Positions 27,653-38,079 of a DNA stretch of 64,000 nt are shown here, in pieces (position 1 is the stretch's first letter; each line of letters starts with the position of its first letter). This DNA comes from Carnobacteriaceae bacterium zg-84 (GTDB lineage: Bacteria; Bacillota; Bacilli; Lactobacillales; Aerococcaceae): NCBI GenBank assembly GCA_013874835.1, contig CP059430.1, forward strand, positions 1,816,864 through 1,880,863. The letters run 5' to 3'. The position numbers and the translations under genes are program-made. A model generated the notes under the pieces. It had not been told where the DNA came from and searched no databases. It saw only the letters and a program-made list of their open reading frames with translations.

Positions 27653-28782
27653 TAATTTCTCTAAAGGTTTTGCTTTTAATGCTTGATCGACTTTATATTG
27701 CAATTGTTCAGAAACATCAACAGTTCTTGTTAATACTTCACCCTCAGCATTGACTAATTTAAATTCTAATGTTTGATTTTCATTTACCACATCAAATTTA
27801 TTTTTTCTATAATTTGGATCTTGAATGTTTAATCCATAGGCATACTTGTTAGCTCTAGCTGCCTGTAAATTATATTCTTTACCATCATAAGTCGCTGTGG
27901 CTGTACCGTCAGCAGGTCCTGCAAAACTTGCTGTTGATAAAAATTCATTTGTTATTTGAATATTTGTACGTTGAATAGCATTAATATCAATGACTGATTG
28001 AACACTTAGTACTACATTCACTCGGTAATGATCTAATTCTGGATATTTTCCTGTAAGATCAATATCTTTCGTTACAATAAATTGTTTCAAATTAGGTAAA
28101 TATTTAACATTATCAGCTGTAATTTCAAGACCATGTTCGTTAAATCGTTTTACAATTTTCTCAATAACAGCATTTTGTTCGTCGGTTGTTAATGCATCTG
28201 GATCTGCTACTCTCGTTTTATCAATCGGGTATTTAGTCACTCTCATTAACACTGTTGCTGGTTGAGGTAAATTATATGTTTTCTTAACACCATCTTTTGT
28301 AAATACAACTTTCAATGGATTGTAGCTTACATCTTTACCAAAACGTTGATCTAAAGTATATGTTGATGTTCCATCTCCATTTGCTTTTTCTTTTAATTGA
28401 TACAATGGTTCAGAATCATCGGATTGATCATATTCAACCTCCACTGTACTTTCAGATTCTCCAATAACTGTTACTTTTAATTGAGTTGGAGTCATTTCTG
28501 AATTGATAGTTCTTTTAAAATCTGCTGCATATGCAACTGGTGATACTTCATTCCCTTGTACAATAGATGGTGCATGTAACAATGCAAAGCCAACCATTAT
28601 AGAGCCTAATCCATAAGCTGTTTTTCTAACAAGGTATTTTACACTTTCTTTCTTAAACATTATATAGCTACTCTCTAATAAATATATAAAGGAAAAGTTC
28701 TTATGATAACTATATGCATAAGTAAATCCTTAGGCTAAGTATACAAGTGCGACCTATAAAAAGCAACACTTTTTTGAAAATA

Positions 28783-29478
28783 CTATTTTTTAAGCCATTT
28801 TAACGATTTGTCATACCGATTCTCCACTAAAGTATAACTTTGTTCAATCAATAATAAGATGGTTTCATCAGATAAACATTCATCCAAACAAATACTATAC
28901 CAATGTGTTTTATTCATATGGTAGGCAGGAAAAAAGGAAATATTATCAATTCGCTGGGCTAGAGCATCAGGCATTATCTTTACATTGACAATATCGACTG
29001 TCCCATTTTTATTCAAATCCAATTTAGAAGCATCAATTGTCATCACTAACGCAAACCACTTATTTGTAAAGGGTGTTTTAAATGCTGCATATAATGGATA
29101 CTTTTTAAAAGGAAAAGTAGGTTCTATATTATACTTCTTTTTAATAAGTGTCATCACACGTAGTACTTGTGTTTCAGTTCTATCAAAACAATATTCGGTA
29201 ACTTCTGATAAAATAAGCTGGCAAGCTTCTTGAACAGTTGTTACAAAGGTTCCTACCGCTCTAGATTGATAAATAGGTAAAAATATCTCCTGCGTATCCC
29301 TATCATAAACAAACATACGGCTGCTTCCGTTTTTCAAAATATCCACTCGCAACAAAAATGAATCTTCTAACATTAAAAACTCTTTTGTGTAATATTCTCC
29401 CCTGTCTAGAAAGCCATACTCTATCAATTTTCCTTTATTGTATCGTTTCCCTTTAAAGAAATCATCTAGTACTATCAT
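28783..29478 (-). CDS. MmcQ/YjbR-like protein
   Basis: 231-residue cytoplasmic protein, no signal or membrane segment. The C-terminal half, with NVKIMPDALAQRID, SFFPAYHMNKTHWYSICLD and ECLSDETILLLIEQSYTLV, matches the MmcQ/YjbR fold; the N-terminal half is less familiar. The frame is open to 29505, but that region overlaps the preceding terminator hairpin, and the ATG at 29478 sits 5 nt after GAGGGAG. Lies between two IS-damaged surface-protein genes. Family members are poorly characterised. Confidence 0.75.
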   Translation of the reverse strand: MIVLDDFFKGKRYNKGKLIEYGFLDRGEYYTKEFLMLEDSFLLRVDILKNGSSRMFVYDRDTQEIFLPIYQSRAVGTFVTTVQEACQLILSEVTEYCFDRTETQVLRVMTLIKKKYNIEPTFPFKKYPLYAAFKTPFTNKWFALVMTIDASKLDLNKNGTVDIVNVKIMPDALAQRIDNISFFPAYHMNKTHWYSICLDECLSDETILLLIEQSYTLVENRYDKSLKWLKK

Positions 29479-29504
29479 CATATCTCCCTCATGTAAACAA
29501 AACA

Positions 29505-29537
29505 CCAGAAAAATACATCTTTTATGTATTTCTCTGG
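29505..29537 (-). terminator. Intrinsic terminator
   Basis: 14-bp stem CCAGAAAAATACAT (29505-29518) with ATGTATTTCTCTGG (29524-29537), one G-U pair on the minus strand, followed there by TGTTTTGTTT. Ends the large interrupted surface-protein gene. Confidence 0.8.
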
Positions 29538-32373
29538 CATCATTCTAGTTTAATCTATGTGTTTTTTTCTATCACATACTACCCCAAATCCGATCATCAA
29601 AATGCCTAATCCGATTATTGTCATATTATACTCTCGACTTCCCGTTTTTGGTAATGTTGGTTTATCTGGTATGGTTGATGTTGTCGTTTCTTTTGATATC
29701 GTCGAAGTTGTTGTGATTTCAGGCGTTTCCTTGTTCGGAATCGGCGTTGGTTTTTTTGGTTCTTCTTTAAGTGTATTCGTTAAATCAAAACCATTTATTG
29801 TTATTTCATAAAATGGTACTACATCTTCTTTAATGGTGTACTCAATTTTCTGTCCGTTTTCATATTCCAACACATTCGCAAATACATACATCCAATTCAT
29901 TTCTCTTGTGATGTCTTGTGTACGGACAATCTCTCCATTCGCCAATAAATGTACCGTAATTTGTTCAGGACGTTTGCCGTCTTGGTTATCATTATCTACC
30001 CATTGTTTTGTCACTGGAATATTGATACGATTTACAGAACGTGTATTCGTAACAGTCGTTCCCGATACATTTGCCGTATAGCCCTCAACAGCATCCTCAC
30101 TCACTGTATACACAATGCGTTTGCCATCTTTAAATTCTGGAACATCTTTAAAGACATGCTGCCATTGACTATCTTTTGTAACGGTCACACTATCCACTTG
30201 TTCACCATTTGCCAATAAATGTAAAGTTACTGATTTCGGACGTTTGCCGTCACGGTCATGATCATCTTCCCACACTTTATTGACAGGCACATCAATGAAT
30301 GATGGCTTATGTATGTTCATAATCGTTGTATCGTTGACAACTGTTTCATACCCCTCAACAGCATCTTCCGTTACCGTATAGTTAATTTCTTGTCCGTTTT
30401 CATATACTGGTAAATTCTCAAATGTATATGTCCAAGCATTTGCTTCAGTTACAAATACTTGCTGTTTTTCTATTCCATTCGCGAATAAATGTACCGTGAT
30501 TTTATCTGGGCGTTTGCCATCTTGATCATTATTATCGTTCCATATTTTATTAACCGTTACAGACTTCGTTTTTGGTATGTACTTATTCGTAATTGTATAG
30601 CCATCAACAGATGATTCATACTCTGATACAACATCTTCTTTGACGGTATACTCAATTTTTTGTCCATTTTCATATTCTGGCACATTCTCAAATATATACA
30701 TCCAATTCATTTCTTTTGTGATATTTTGTGTACGGATAACTTCTCCATTCGCCAATAAATGTGCCTTAATGCTTTCAGGACGTTTACCATCTTGATTATT
30801 ATTATCGTCCCATACTTTATTCACCGTAATTGATTTCATTTTTGGCGTATGGCGATTAGTAATGGTATACCCATCAACAACAGATTCATACCCTGCAACA
30901 GCCTCTTCCGTCACCGTGTAGTTAATTTCTTGTCCGTTTTCATACACTGGTAAATTCGTAAATGTATACATCCAATTTTCTTCATTAGATAGCACCACCG
31001 TTTGTTTCTCTGTTCCGTTAGCTAATAAATGAACTTGAATAGTGTTTGGACGTTGACCGTCTTGATTATCATGATCATTCCATACTTTATTTACGGTAAT
31101 AGATTTCACTTCTGGTGTATGAACATTTGTAATAGTATATCCGTCGATTGTCGTTTCATAACCTTCAACAGCATCTTCCGTTACCGTATATGCAATTTCT
31201 TGTCCGTTTTCATACACTGGTAAATACTCAAATGTATGCGTCCAATTATCTTCATTAGTTAAAGTAGCCGTTTCTCTTTCTACTCCATTTGCAAATAAAT
31301 GGACGTGAATGGTGTTTGGACGTTTGCCGTCTTGATCATTATTATCGTTCCATATTTTATTTATTGTAATAGATTTAACTTCAGGAATGTGGCGATTGGT
31401 AATCGTATAACCATTAATGGTTGTTTCATAATCCGCAACAGCATCTTCCGTTACTGTGTACGCAATTTTTTGACCATTTTCATATGCTGGTAAATCCATA
31501 AATGTATGTGTCCAATTTTCTGCATTAGACAACGTTACCGCTTGTTTTTCTGCTCCATTCGCTAATAAATGAACTTGAATTGTATTTGGACGTTTAGCAT
31601 CTCGATTATCGTCATCATCCCATACTTTGTTCACCGTCACGGAAATAAGTGGCACATTGGCTAACTCTAATGTTGTTGTTTCATCTTCTACAATCTCCAC
31701 TTGATGTTCGGTTGTATCCAACAGATACCCTGTTGGTGCTGTTTTTTCTACAACTTTATACGTTCCTAAAGGTAAAACTTGTTCAACGACACCATTTTTA
31801 TTCGTTGTTAATTCATAGGTTACCTCAGGATTATCCATACGTGTAACGGTAAATACTGCACCTGCAAGAAGTGTACCCTCTACTGATTTTTTCACAATTT
31901 TTAATGGAGAAGATGGTATGTACATCTCATTCCACACTAAATTTGTTGGTGTAGGTTGGTTCGTATTTGTTGCAATAGAGAAGTTATTCCATGCACGATC
32001 TCCTAAATTAGCCATTTCAGGTGCTTTCATTGGTACTTCGACCTCAAGCAACTCTCCTTTATTAAATGTTTGACCGTCTTTTAAGCGTACTCTAATTGCT
32101 GTTACCTGTGCATAATCAGCTACCGTTTCACTAAACGATAATGTATTAGATGATTGGTCAACAGGACCAGTTATCTCATCCGTTGAATACTCTACCGTAA
32201 ACTTATGTGCATTCGGTGTTGTAATATGTATCGGGCCTGTTAACGTATTGCTAAATTTAGACTGGCGTGGCTCTAATTGCCCAGATGTCGCAGATGCAGC
32301 TGTTGAAAAATCATTTAGATGCGGTAAAACATCTAATATTTCATAAGACGATACGTTTGTTAATAAATTATTA

Positions 32374-32388
32374 TAATTCCACAATTTA
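32374..32388. repeat. 15-bp target-site duplication, left copy
   Basis: TAATTCCACAATTTA, repeated exactly at 33444-33458; encodes KLWN(Y) of the adhesin on the minus strand. Confidence 0.92.
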
Positions 32389-33443
32389 GTAAATTATATA
32401 ATTAAGTTAGCCAGTAGTACAAAAAAAGCATCTCATAGGATATACTTTTAGTAACTACAAAAAAAGGATACCAAGAGATGCAAGAATACTATAACACAAA
32501 AGGCAAACATATAACAGAAAAAGAACGTTACTTCATCGAAAAATGGAAAAAAGAAGGTAAAAGCAATAGAGAAATCGGTCGATTATTGGGAAAAAATCAC
32601 CAAACCATCAATAATGAAATCAAACGTGGACTTATCGATTTATCTTTTCATGGTGGCACTAAAGAATACTCTGCTCAAAAGGCACAAAACGATTATCGCC
32701 GTTTACGTTTAGCCGTAGGTAGAACAGATACGTGGACGGTAGAAAAAGAAGCCCTCATCAGAGAAAAAATCATGGATAAATATTCCCCTGAAATGATTAG
32801 TCAACTACCTGATATGCCCTCTTGTACAACGATTTACACATGGGTATACAAAGGATGGATTACAGGTATTTCGCGTAAACATTTACTTTATCCTAGAAAA
32901 CATAAACCGCTAAAATCCAATGAAAAACGACCACCAAGAAAGACTAATGCACTCTCTATCGAACAGCGACCACAAGAGATTAACGAGAGAAAAGAAATTG
33001 GGCATTTTGAAATAGATTTAGTGATTTTAAACAAGAAACGTGGACAACAATTATTGACATTAACAGACAGAAAAACACGCTATGAAATTATTCGTCTGAT
33101 TCCTGATAAAACGGCTCAAAGTGTGAATATCGCTTTGACGTCTATTCAACAAGACTATTTAATCCGCTCTTTAACAGCTGATAATGGTTCTGAATTTTTA
33201 AGATTAGACGAAGCCATCACTTGTCCTATTTATTATGCACATCCATTCTCTTCTTATGAACGAGGTAGCAACGAAAATGCAAATCGATTGATTAGACGAT
33301 GGTTCCCAAAAGGCACAACAACCGTTACTCCTAACGAAGTAACGGCTGTTGAACAATGGATGAATCGTTATCCACGTAAATTATTTAACTATGTATGTCC
33401 TTATGATTTGCCTGAGGTGGCTAACTTACTATTGTAATTTGTG
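32389..33443 (+). mobile_element. IS30-family insertion sequence, type B (1055 bp)
   Basis: Flanked by exact 15-bp direct repeats. The terminal inverted repeats start AAATTATATAATTAAGTTAG at the left and AAATTACAATAGTAAGTTAG reading in from the right; over 23 bp (through CCA) 19 positions match. One transposase gene. Its terminal repeats and transposase differ from the 1289-bp element, so it is a different IS of the same family. Confidence 0.9.
32478..33437 (+). CDS. IS30-family transposase (type B)
   Basis: 319-residue DDE transposase. N-terminal HTH (SNREIGRLLGKNHQTINNEIKRG) and catalytic residues in GHFEIDLV (about residue 176), LTADNGSEFL (about 236) and SYERGSNENANR (about 270). The stop lies 6 bp before the right end of the element. 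The frame is complete. Confidence 0.94.
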   Translation: MQEYYNTKGKHITEKERYFIEKWKKEGKSNREIGRLLGKNHQTINNEIKRGLIDLSFHGGTKEYSAQKAQNDYRRLRLAVGRTDTWTVEKEALIREKIMDKYSPEMISQLPDMPSCTTIYTWVYKGWITGISRKHLLYPRKHKPLKSNEKRPPRKTNALSIEQRPQEINERKEIGHFEIDLVILNKKRGQQLLTLTDRKTRYEIIRLIPDKTAQSVNIALTSIQQDYLIRSLTADNGSEFLRLDEAITCPIYYAHPFSSYERGSNENANRLIRRWFPKGTTTVTPNEVTAVEQWMNRYPRKLFNYVCPYDLPEVANLLL

Positions 33444-33458
33444 TAATTCCACAATTTA
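33444..33458. repeat. 15-bp target-site duplication, right copy
   Basis: Identical to 32374-32388. Confidence 0.92.
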
Positions 33459-35786
33459 TAGCGGAATGGTGCTCCTACACCTGTTTTCAATCCATCTCTT
33501 GTCCAGTTATTTACCGTTTCACGTGCAATATATTTGCGAGCTAACACTTCATATCGACCCGTATATTCATAATAAGCGGACGCTGCTGCAAATGTTTCAT
33601 TCACATCGCCGTCTTGGTCAATATCTCGCTCATCTTTATAAGGCATTGAGAAATAACCACTCATGTGGTTTTTATCTTTAGTTGTGACAATAGAACCATC
33701 TATACTTGCTAAGACATAGTTTGTATTATGCCCTGGAACAGAATTTGCATTGACAGTCGTCACAATTTGAATGGCATCTGAATTATCCATATAGCGATTT
33801 AATTGGTTCACACTAATACGATCCCATTTAATAATAACAGCATTCAAACCGGATTCTCGATAATTCGGCACGTACGTTACCGTTGGTCGAGGTGCTCCCC
33901 AACCACCATTTAAAGTAGTTGATTTATAGGTTACTCCTTCAGGTAGTAGGTCGATAAATTCAACATTCGTTAAGGTTGCTCTATCTTCCATACCTTTAAT
34001 CGTACCGTCCCAAGTACCTTTCAATGTCCAAATCGCAAACTCATTATCTGAACGAATCTTCTCATCTCTTCTAGGCGTAAACCAGCCTGTACCTAATTTT
34101 TCAGACAGTTCTTTTTCAATACCGACATCAACCTTTTGCCCAACCAATTTAAATTTGGCCGTATCTTTTCCAGTAAACGAGTAAGAACTTCCATTCGTAC
34201 GTGTATACGTTGCGGTATAACCACCACTATTAACGTACTCATTTTCTAAATCGACAGCACTTACTACCGGCGCTTCTCTAAAAGCTGTCTTAATGGTAAA
34301 ACTAACAACTTTTTGATGTGGTAATGTATAACCATTCGGGAAATCAAAATATAATTGTTTAATATTTCTAGCGATTGTACGGTCAAAATTCAACGTACGT
34401 CCACTCGCAACAGTACCTAAAACACGTTCACTACCATCGGCTAACACTCCACGAACTGTCACATTGGATAAACGTGCGTATTCCACACCATTAAAATAAT
34501 CTAAAACAATATCGTCTGTTCTAGGCATACTTACGCCCGTGTAATACAAACGACTATCTAAATCATAGTCTTTAAACTCTGTAAAAGTGATCGTTTCTGA
34601 CGTTGTATTCGCAACAGTTAAACGCCAATTAACACCTTTTGATGTACGTGAAGATACATTTGTCACAGTATGAAGCTGCGTTCCATTATCTCTAGCATCT
34701 TCTGGCTCATTTGCAAAATATTTTCTAAATGGTACCCCATTTGTGCTATCCGGTCTAAACCGGTAAGAAACCGTGTTACTTTGCGTCACGTCCGCTTCAT
34801 TTACCCCTTTATTTTGTGGGTGAAATACCATTGTCGAGTTTGCCATATAAGCGGTATCCACACTTGCTCCTGGGAATGTCAAAATAAGTGACACCGGATT
34901 ATATCCATTTACATCATTATAATCTTTTCGGTTTAATGTATACGTTGCAGTATTCGTTGCAGCATTATATGTCCAGTTTGGATTTTTAGATGCATCAAAT
35001 TTAGCAAATGGTGGCAACGGTTGTGTTAACGTAATTGTATTGTATACACGTTGTCCATAATCTGAGTTACTCGGAGTAGCATATTCATCCTTAGAACTTT
35101 TTGCAAATGTCTGATAGTCAAAGACAACATCAACAAGTCCTTTCTCATCTAATGTTTGAGTATCGTTCTTTACAAGCCCACCAATTTGATTTTGTCCTCC
35201 ACGAACAGTCATCGTATACGTTGCTTCTCCCGCCTTCGCTAAAAACGTAACTGTTTCTGCTGTTTTTACAACTGTTCCGTCAGCTTTTTTCAAAGTTGTG
35301 GTTATTGGTAAAATTGTTTTGTCAGGCGTTACATACGTTTTAAACTTCGTAAAAATCGGAATTTGTACTTCTCTAGCATCATCAGATGCTTTTAACGGAA
35401 TACGCCATGTCGTTGCATTGACTTTTGTTGCTCGCCCAAAGACTTCTGAATCCAATGAAACATTCGGCTCTAAACTCTCCACAAACGAAGCGACATCAGA
35501 CGGGACGGCTAATTCAATATAAGCTCCTGCATATTCTGATTCAGGCAAATTCGCTTTTAACGTTAAAACAGACTGCATAATCTCTCCCGTTAAAAACTCC
35601 CTTGTATCCGTTCTCGTAGATGGTACTTGCGTTTGAGTTAAAGTAATCCCCTCATCAGCAGCTCGAAGTACTTGCGTGGGCAAAAGTCCAATAACAAGAA
35701 CGACCACCATTAAAAGCGATAATAAACGCTGTAATTTTTTCATTTCTTTTCTCCCTTCGTATCCATTTAGTCAAAATGGTATCTAT

Positions 35787-35840
35787 GAGTACAGCACAAA
35801 ATATTGTGTATATATAATTTATATATTATGTGTTGTACTC
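35787..35840. promoter_or_regulatory. Long imperfect palindrome upstream of the giant adhesin gene
   Basis: GAGTACAGCACA (35787-35798) and TGTGTTGTACTC (35829-35840) pair at 11 of 12 positions around a self-complementary AT-rich core. It lies 44-97 bp before the ATG, in the promoter/leader region. Could be an operator, a leader hairpin or a small repeat element. The rest of 35744-36278 has no gene. Confidence 0.4.
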
Positions 35841-35919
35841 AACCTACCCCATTCGTTGTCTTTTTATCTTATCACATTATCTGTCATTTATGTACCCCTC
35901 TTCACAAAATATAAAATGA

Positions 35920-35976
35920 TAAATTATATAATTAAGTTATCTCATAGTACAAAAAAGCATCTCATATATATACTTC
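35920..35976 (+). mobile_element. Relic of a type B IS30 left end
   Basis: About 55 bp starting AAATTATATAATTAAGTTA and continuing TAGTACAAAAAAGCATCTCATA closely match the left end of the element at 32389 (AAATTATATAATTAAGTTA, then AGTACAAAAAAAGCATCTCATA), with small indels. No transposase or right end is present. Confidence 0.7.
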
Positions 35977-36147
35977 ATGTTTTTTATAATTTCAAATTCT
36001 ATCCCATCTCCAAAAATCTTCGAGTATTATTCTAAAATAAAAAGCATTTGTAAATCCGTTACTTATAAAAAAATCCTGTTTACACCTCTAGAAAATTCCA
36101 CACCCCTTTTTATTTTTTGACACCCTTAGAAATTAAGAGCAAAATAA

Positions 36148-36173
36148 AAAAGCCTTCAATTCATTTAAAGGCT
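36148..36173 (-). terminator. Terminator-like hairpins downstream of the decayed R-M cluster
   Basis: AGCCTT (36151-36156)/AAGGCT (36168-36173) followed on the minus strand by TTTTTTATTTT. A second hairpin, TAGGGTTGATG/CATCAACCCTA at about 36184-36213, lies just upstream on that strand. Confidence 0.6.
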
Positions 36174-36278
36174 CTATGTCAAATAGGGTTGATGTCTTAT
36201 GCCATCAACCCTAAAAATTATACAGCTATTTTAAATTGAGGACTACTAACAACATCTATATTTCAAGCTATTTTCTAT

Positions 36279-36641
36279 TTAGTTTTGTATCAAAATCGAT
36301 ATCTTCTTCTCAATATAGATAACATCAATTTTACCTTTATGGGTTTTTTCAAGAAGTTTTAGAGAATGTAAATTATCTCCCTCTAATAAAAAATTATATC
36401 CGTCATTTTCATCAGCTATGATTTTCTTACCTTCATCTTCACAAAATACAGGTATATTATGTTCTAACATTTCATCAACTTTTTCAGTATGTTTTTCCCA
36501 TACTAGTCCATATTTTTTCTCGTTGAGTACTGTTTCAATTTCTCCCAAAGCTCTTAGACTATCATCATCTTGATGTTCTTGTTTTAGTTTATTTAAAAAC
36601 TCTAGCATTTTCTGCCTTTTTTGCTGTGATATATTTGCCAT
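36279..36641 (-). pseudogene. Type III DNA methyltransferase (Mod) N-terminal stub
   Basis: 120 codons matching the start of type III restriction-modification Mod proteins: NFLLEGDNLHSLKLLEKTHKGKIDVIYI. In a functional enzyme this runs straight into the catalytic DPPYNTG motif. Here it changes to EKKISILIQN and stops, so catalytic and target-recognition domains are missing, probably by deletion. GAGGTAAAAT precedes the ATG. It starts 3 bp after the ORF6N gene, same strand. Confidence 0.85.
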
Positions 36642-36644
36642 ATT

Positions 36645-37535
36645 TTACCTCACTCTTCTTAAAAGACTTTCTATCAAGTCCTTATCTTCTATCTTCGTCA
36701 TTCCAAAACTCTTTTTACCTGCATCCTTTATCGAAGCTCCTATATGATAAACTTCAGCATTGTCTAATATCAAAAATCTATCGTGAAAATCTGTATTTAT
36801 TTTTATAGTTAGTGTTGGATATTGTGCGTTAAATTTATTAATATCTTTTGTTGTTAAATCACCTTTTCCAGAAGTATAAACTTGAATATTTACTCCGTTA
36901 TTTTTCTTACATAGAATGTTCAAAGTATTAATATCTACATAGTTATCAATTAATATAATTTTCTTATTTGCTTTTTGTATAATTTTCACAAAAAAACGAA
37001 ATGCATCGTATATTTGACCATTGAAAAATATTTTTTGTTTCGCTTCTGTGTTAGTTGCAATATAATTAAATACTTTTTCTAATTTTTTATCTATTTTCAG
37101 TTGCTTTAGTTCTACTCGATCTAGTCTTGCAAACATTTCTTGATTGGATAGTAAAAATTTTCTCATCTCCACAAAACTATTCATAATTTTTATGCTCACT
37201 TCAACGGCTATATCACTTTTTAACACAGTTGAAAGCATGGGAATACCTTGTTCTGTGAATACATATGGTAAATATCGTCTACCACCATGCTTATTAGAAC
37301 TTGAGGTGGCAAATTGTGACCTCAAGTTTTTAAATTCTTCTTCAGTTAATTGGAAACGAAATGATTCAGGAAATCTATTCAAATTTCTTTTCACTGCTTA
37401 ATTAAATACTTTCGTTTCAACATTATATAAAGCAGCTAAATCACTATCCACCATCACTTGTTTTCCTCTAAATGTATAAATCATATTTCTAATGTCATCA
37501 ACATCAGAAACGATTATGTTTGAATTATGTTCCAT
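36645..37535 (-). pseudogene. ORF6N-domain protein with an in-frame stop
   Basis: Starts at the ATG 37535 after GGAGG. The ORF6N (KilA-N-like) domain reads ...DSDLAALYNVETKVFN, then TAA at 37398-37400, then AVKRNLNRFPESFRFQLTEEE. Relatives read VFNQAVKRN, so a single CAA-to-TAA change explains the stop. The remaining 249 codons contain the rest of ORF6N, a coiled segment and a C-terminal nuclease/phospholipase-D-like segment (KIILIDNYVDINTL, NTDFHDRFLIL) common in such proteins. Associated with phage and restriction islands. Restart at the GTG 37394 could give a truncated product. Confidence 0.85.
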
Positions 37536-37563
37536 AAAAACCTCCTATTATCCAAAGTAAAAT

Positions 37564-37764
37564 CTATTTAACTATATTAACCATATCCCCAAAATCTACA
37601 TCTCATTCTTTACCAATTTTATAAAGAACTTCCATACCTACGAGTTCTCCTCGCCCCATTTTTCCAGCTGTAGCTGGTGCAATTCCAACTTTCTCTTTTA
37701 ACTCTTTTTTATTCATTCCTTTATCTATGAATGTTTTCCACAAGCCATTGTAGCTTACCTTCAT
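37564..37764 (-). pseudogene. XRE/Cro-type HTH regulator with an in-frame stop
   Basis: ATG at 37764 begins MKVSYNGLWKTFIDKGMNKK, then the helix-turn-helix KEKVGIAPATAGKMGRGELV. After YKIGKE a TGA (37603-37605) interrupts, and the frame continues DVDFGDMVNIVK to a TAG, exactly like the end of intact small XRE regulators (around 66 residues). A single base change, for example from TTA, would produce the stop. It lies directly upstream of the broken ORF6N and Mod genes, same strand. Confidence 0.8.
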
Positions 37765-38079
37765 ATTATTCTCAAAATTCAAATATCTGAATTGATTTAG
37801 TTATATTTTATCATATTTGTATCATTTTTCATCTCAAACATAAAAGATATCGAATTCGATTCCTTATAACTCTATATCCATATTTTTTGTGTTAGTGGAG
37901 AGGATTTGAGTTTTTAAAGAAAAATAATACGTTATAACATTAAGCTATGAAGATAAAACCATAGCTTTTCATATACTAAAAATAACCTAGCGATTACTCA
38001 CTAGGTTATTCAATAATTTAATTTGCAAGCCCCCTACTCACAAAACGTCTATTCATAAGACTTTAGAGCCTATTTTTAA
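37765..38079. other. AT-rich spacer with terminators
   Basis: No gene. Contains the hairpin AAGCTATG/CATAGCTT (about 37943-37969) and, at 37981-38010, AATAACCTAG/CTAGGTTATT with TTTTT on the minus strand, a plausible terminator for guaA. Confidence 0.55.

Larger units (their letters stand above)
25863..28660 (-). pseudogene. LPXTG surface protein interrupted by an IS30-family element
   Basis: The 5' part (27638-28660) has a YSIRK-like signal (KYLVRKTAYGLGSIMVGFAL) and about 335 residues of mature protein. The 3' part (25863-26348) continues in frame with DRFTEEEVALFSKRITAYL, a Pro-rich wall-spanning stretch (repeated FPPSPAP/FPPSTKP) and the sorting signal LPRTGE...RKSKKN. Removing the 1289-bp element and one copy of its 15-bp target duplication restores a single 497-codon frame, so the interruption is recent. 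As it stands, the N-terminal product ends with three IS-encoded residues (LQL), lacks LPRTG and should be secreted rather than anchored. The domain type is not recognised. Confidence 0.9.
29550..35743 (-). pseudogene. Giant Cna_B LPXTG adhesin interrupted by an IS30-family element
   Basis: The 5' part (33444-35743) has a signal peptide (MKKLQRLLSLLMVVVLVIGLL) and an adhesin region. The 3' part (29550-32388) continues with a further adhesin segment, a SpaA-like domain (KIVKKSVEGTLLAGAVFTV), seven Cna_B repeats marked NKVWDDDDNRDAKRPN, NKIWNDNNDQDGKRPN, NKVWNDHDNQDGQRPN, NKVWDDNNNQDGKRPE, NKIWNDNNDQDGKRPD, NKVWEDDHDRDGKRPK and TKQWVDNDNQDGKRPE, then LPKTG and a charged tail. Excising the 1055-bp element plus one 15-bp duplication rejoins ...YKLWNY-NNLLTN... 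into one 1707-codon frame. The N-terminal fragment now has no wall anchor. GGGAG 7 nt before the ATG marks the start. Confidence 0.92.

Noticed and set aside
21320-32000. CRISPR-like regular repeats
   Set aside because: The regularly spaced similar segments are protein-coding Cna_B domains of about 85-95 codons, not short direct repeats with unique spacers.
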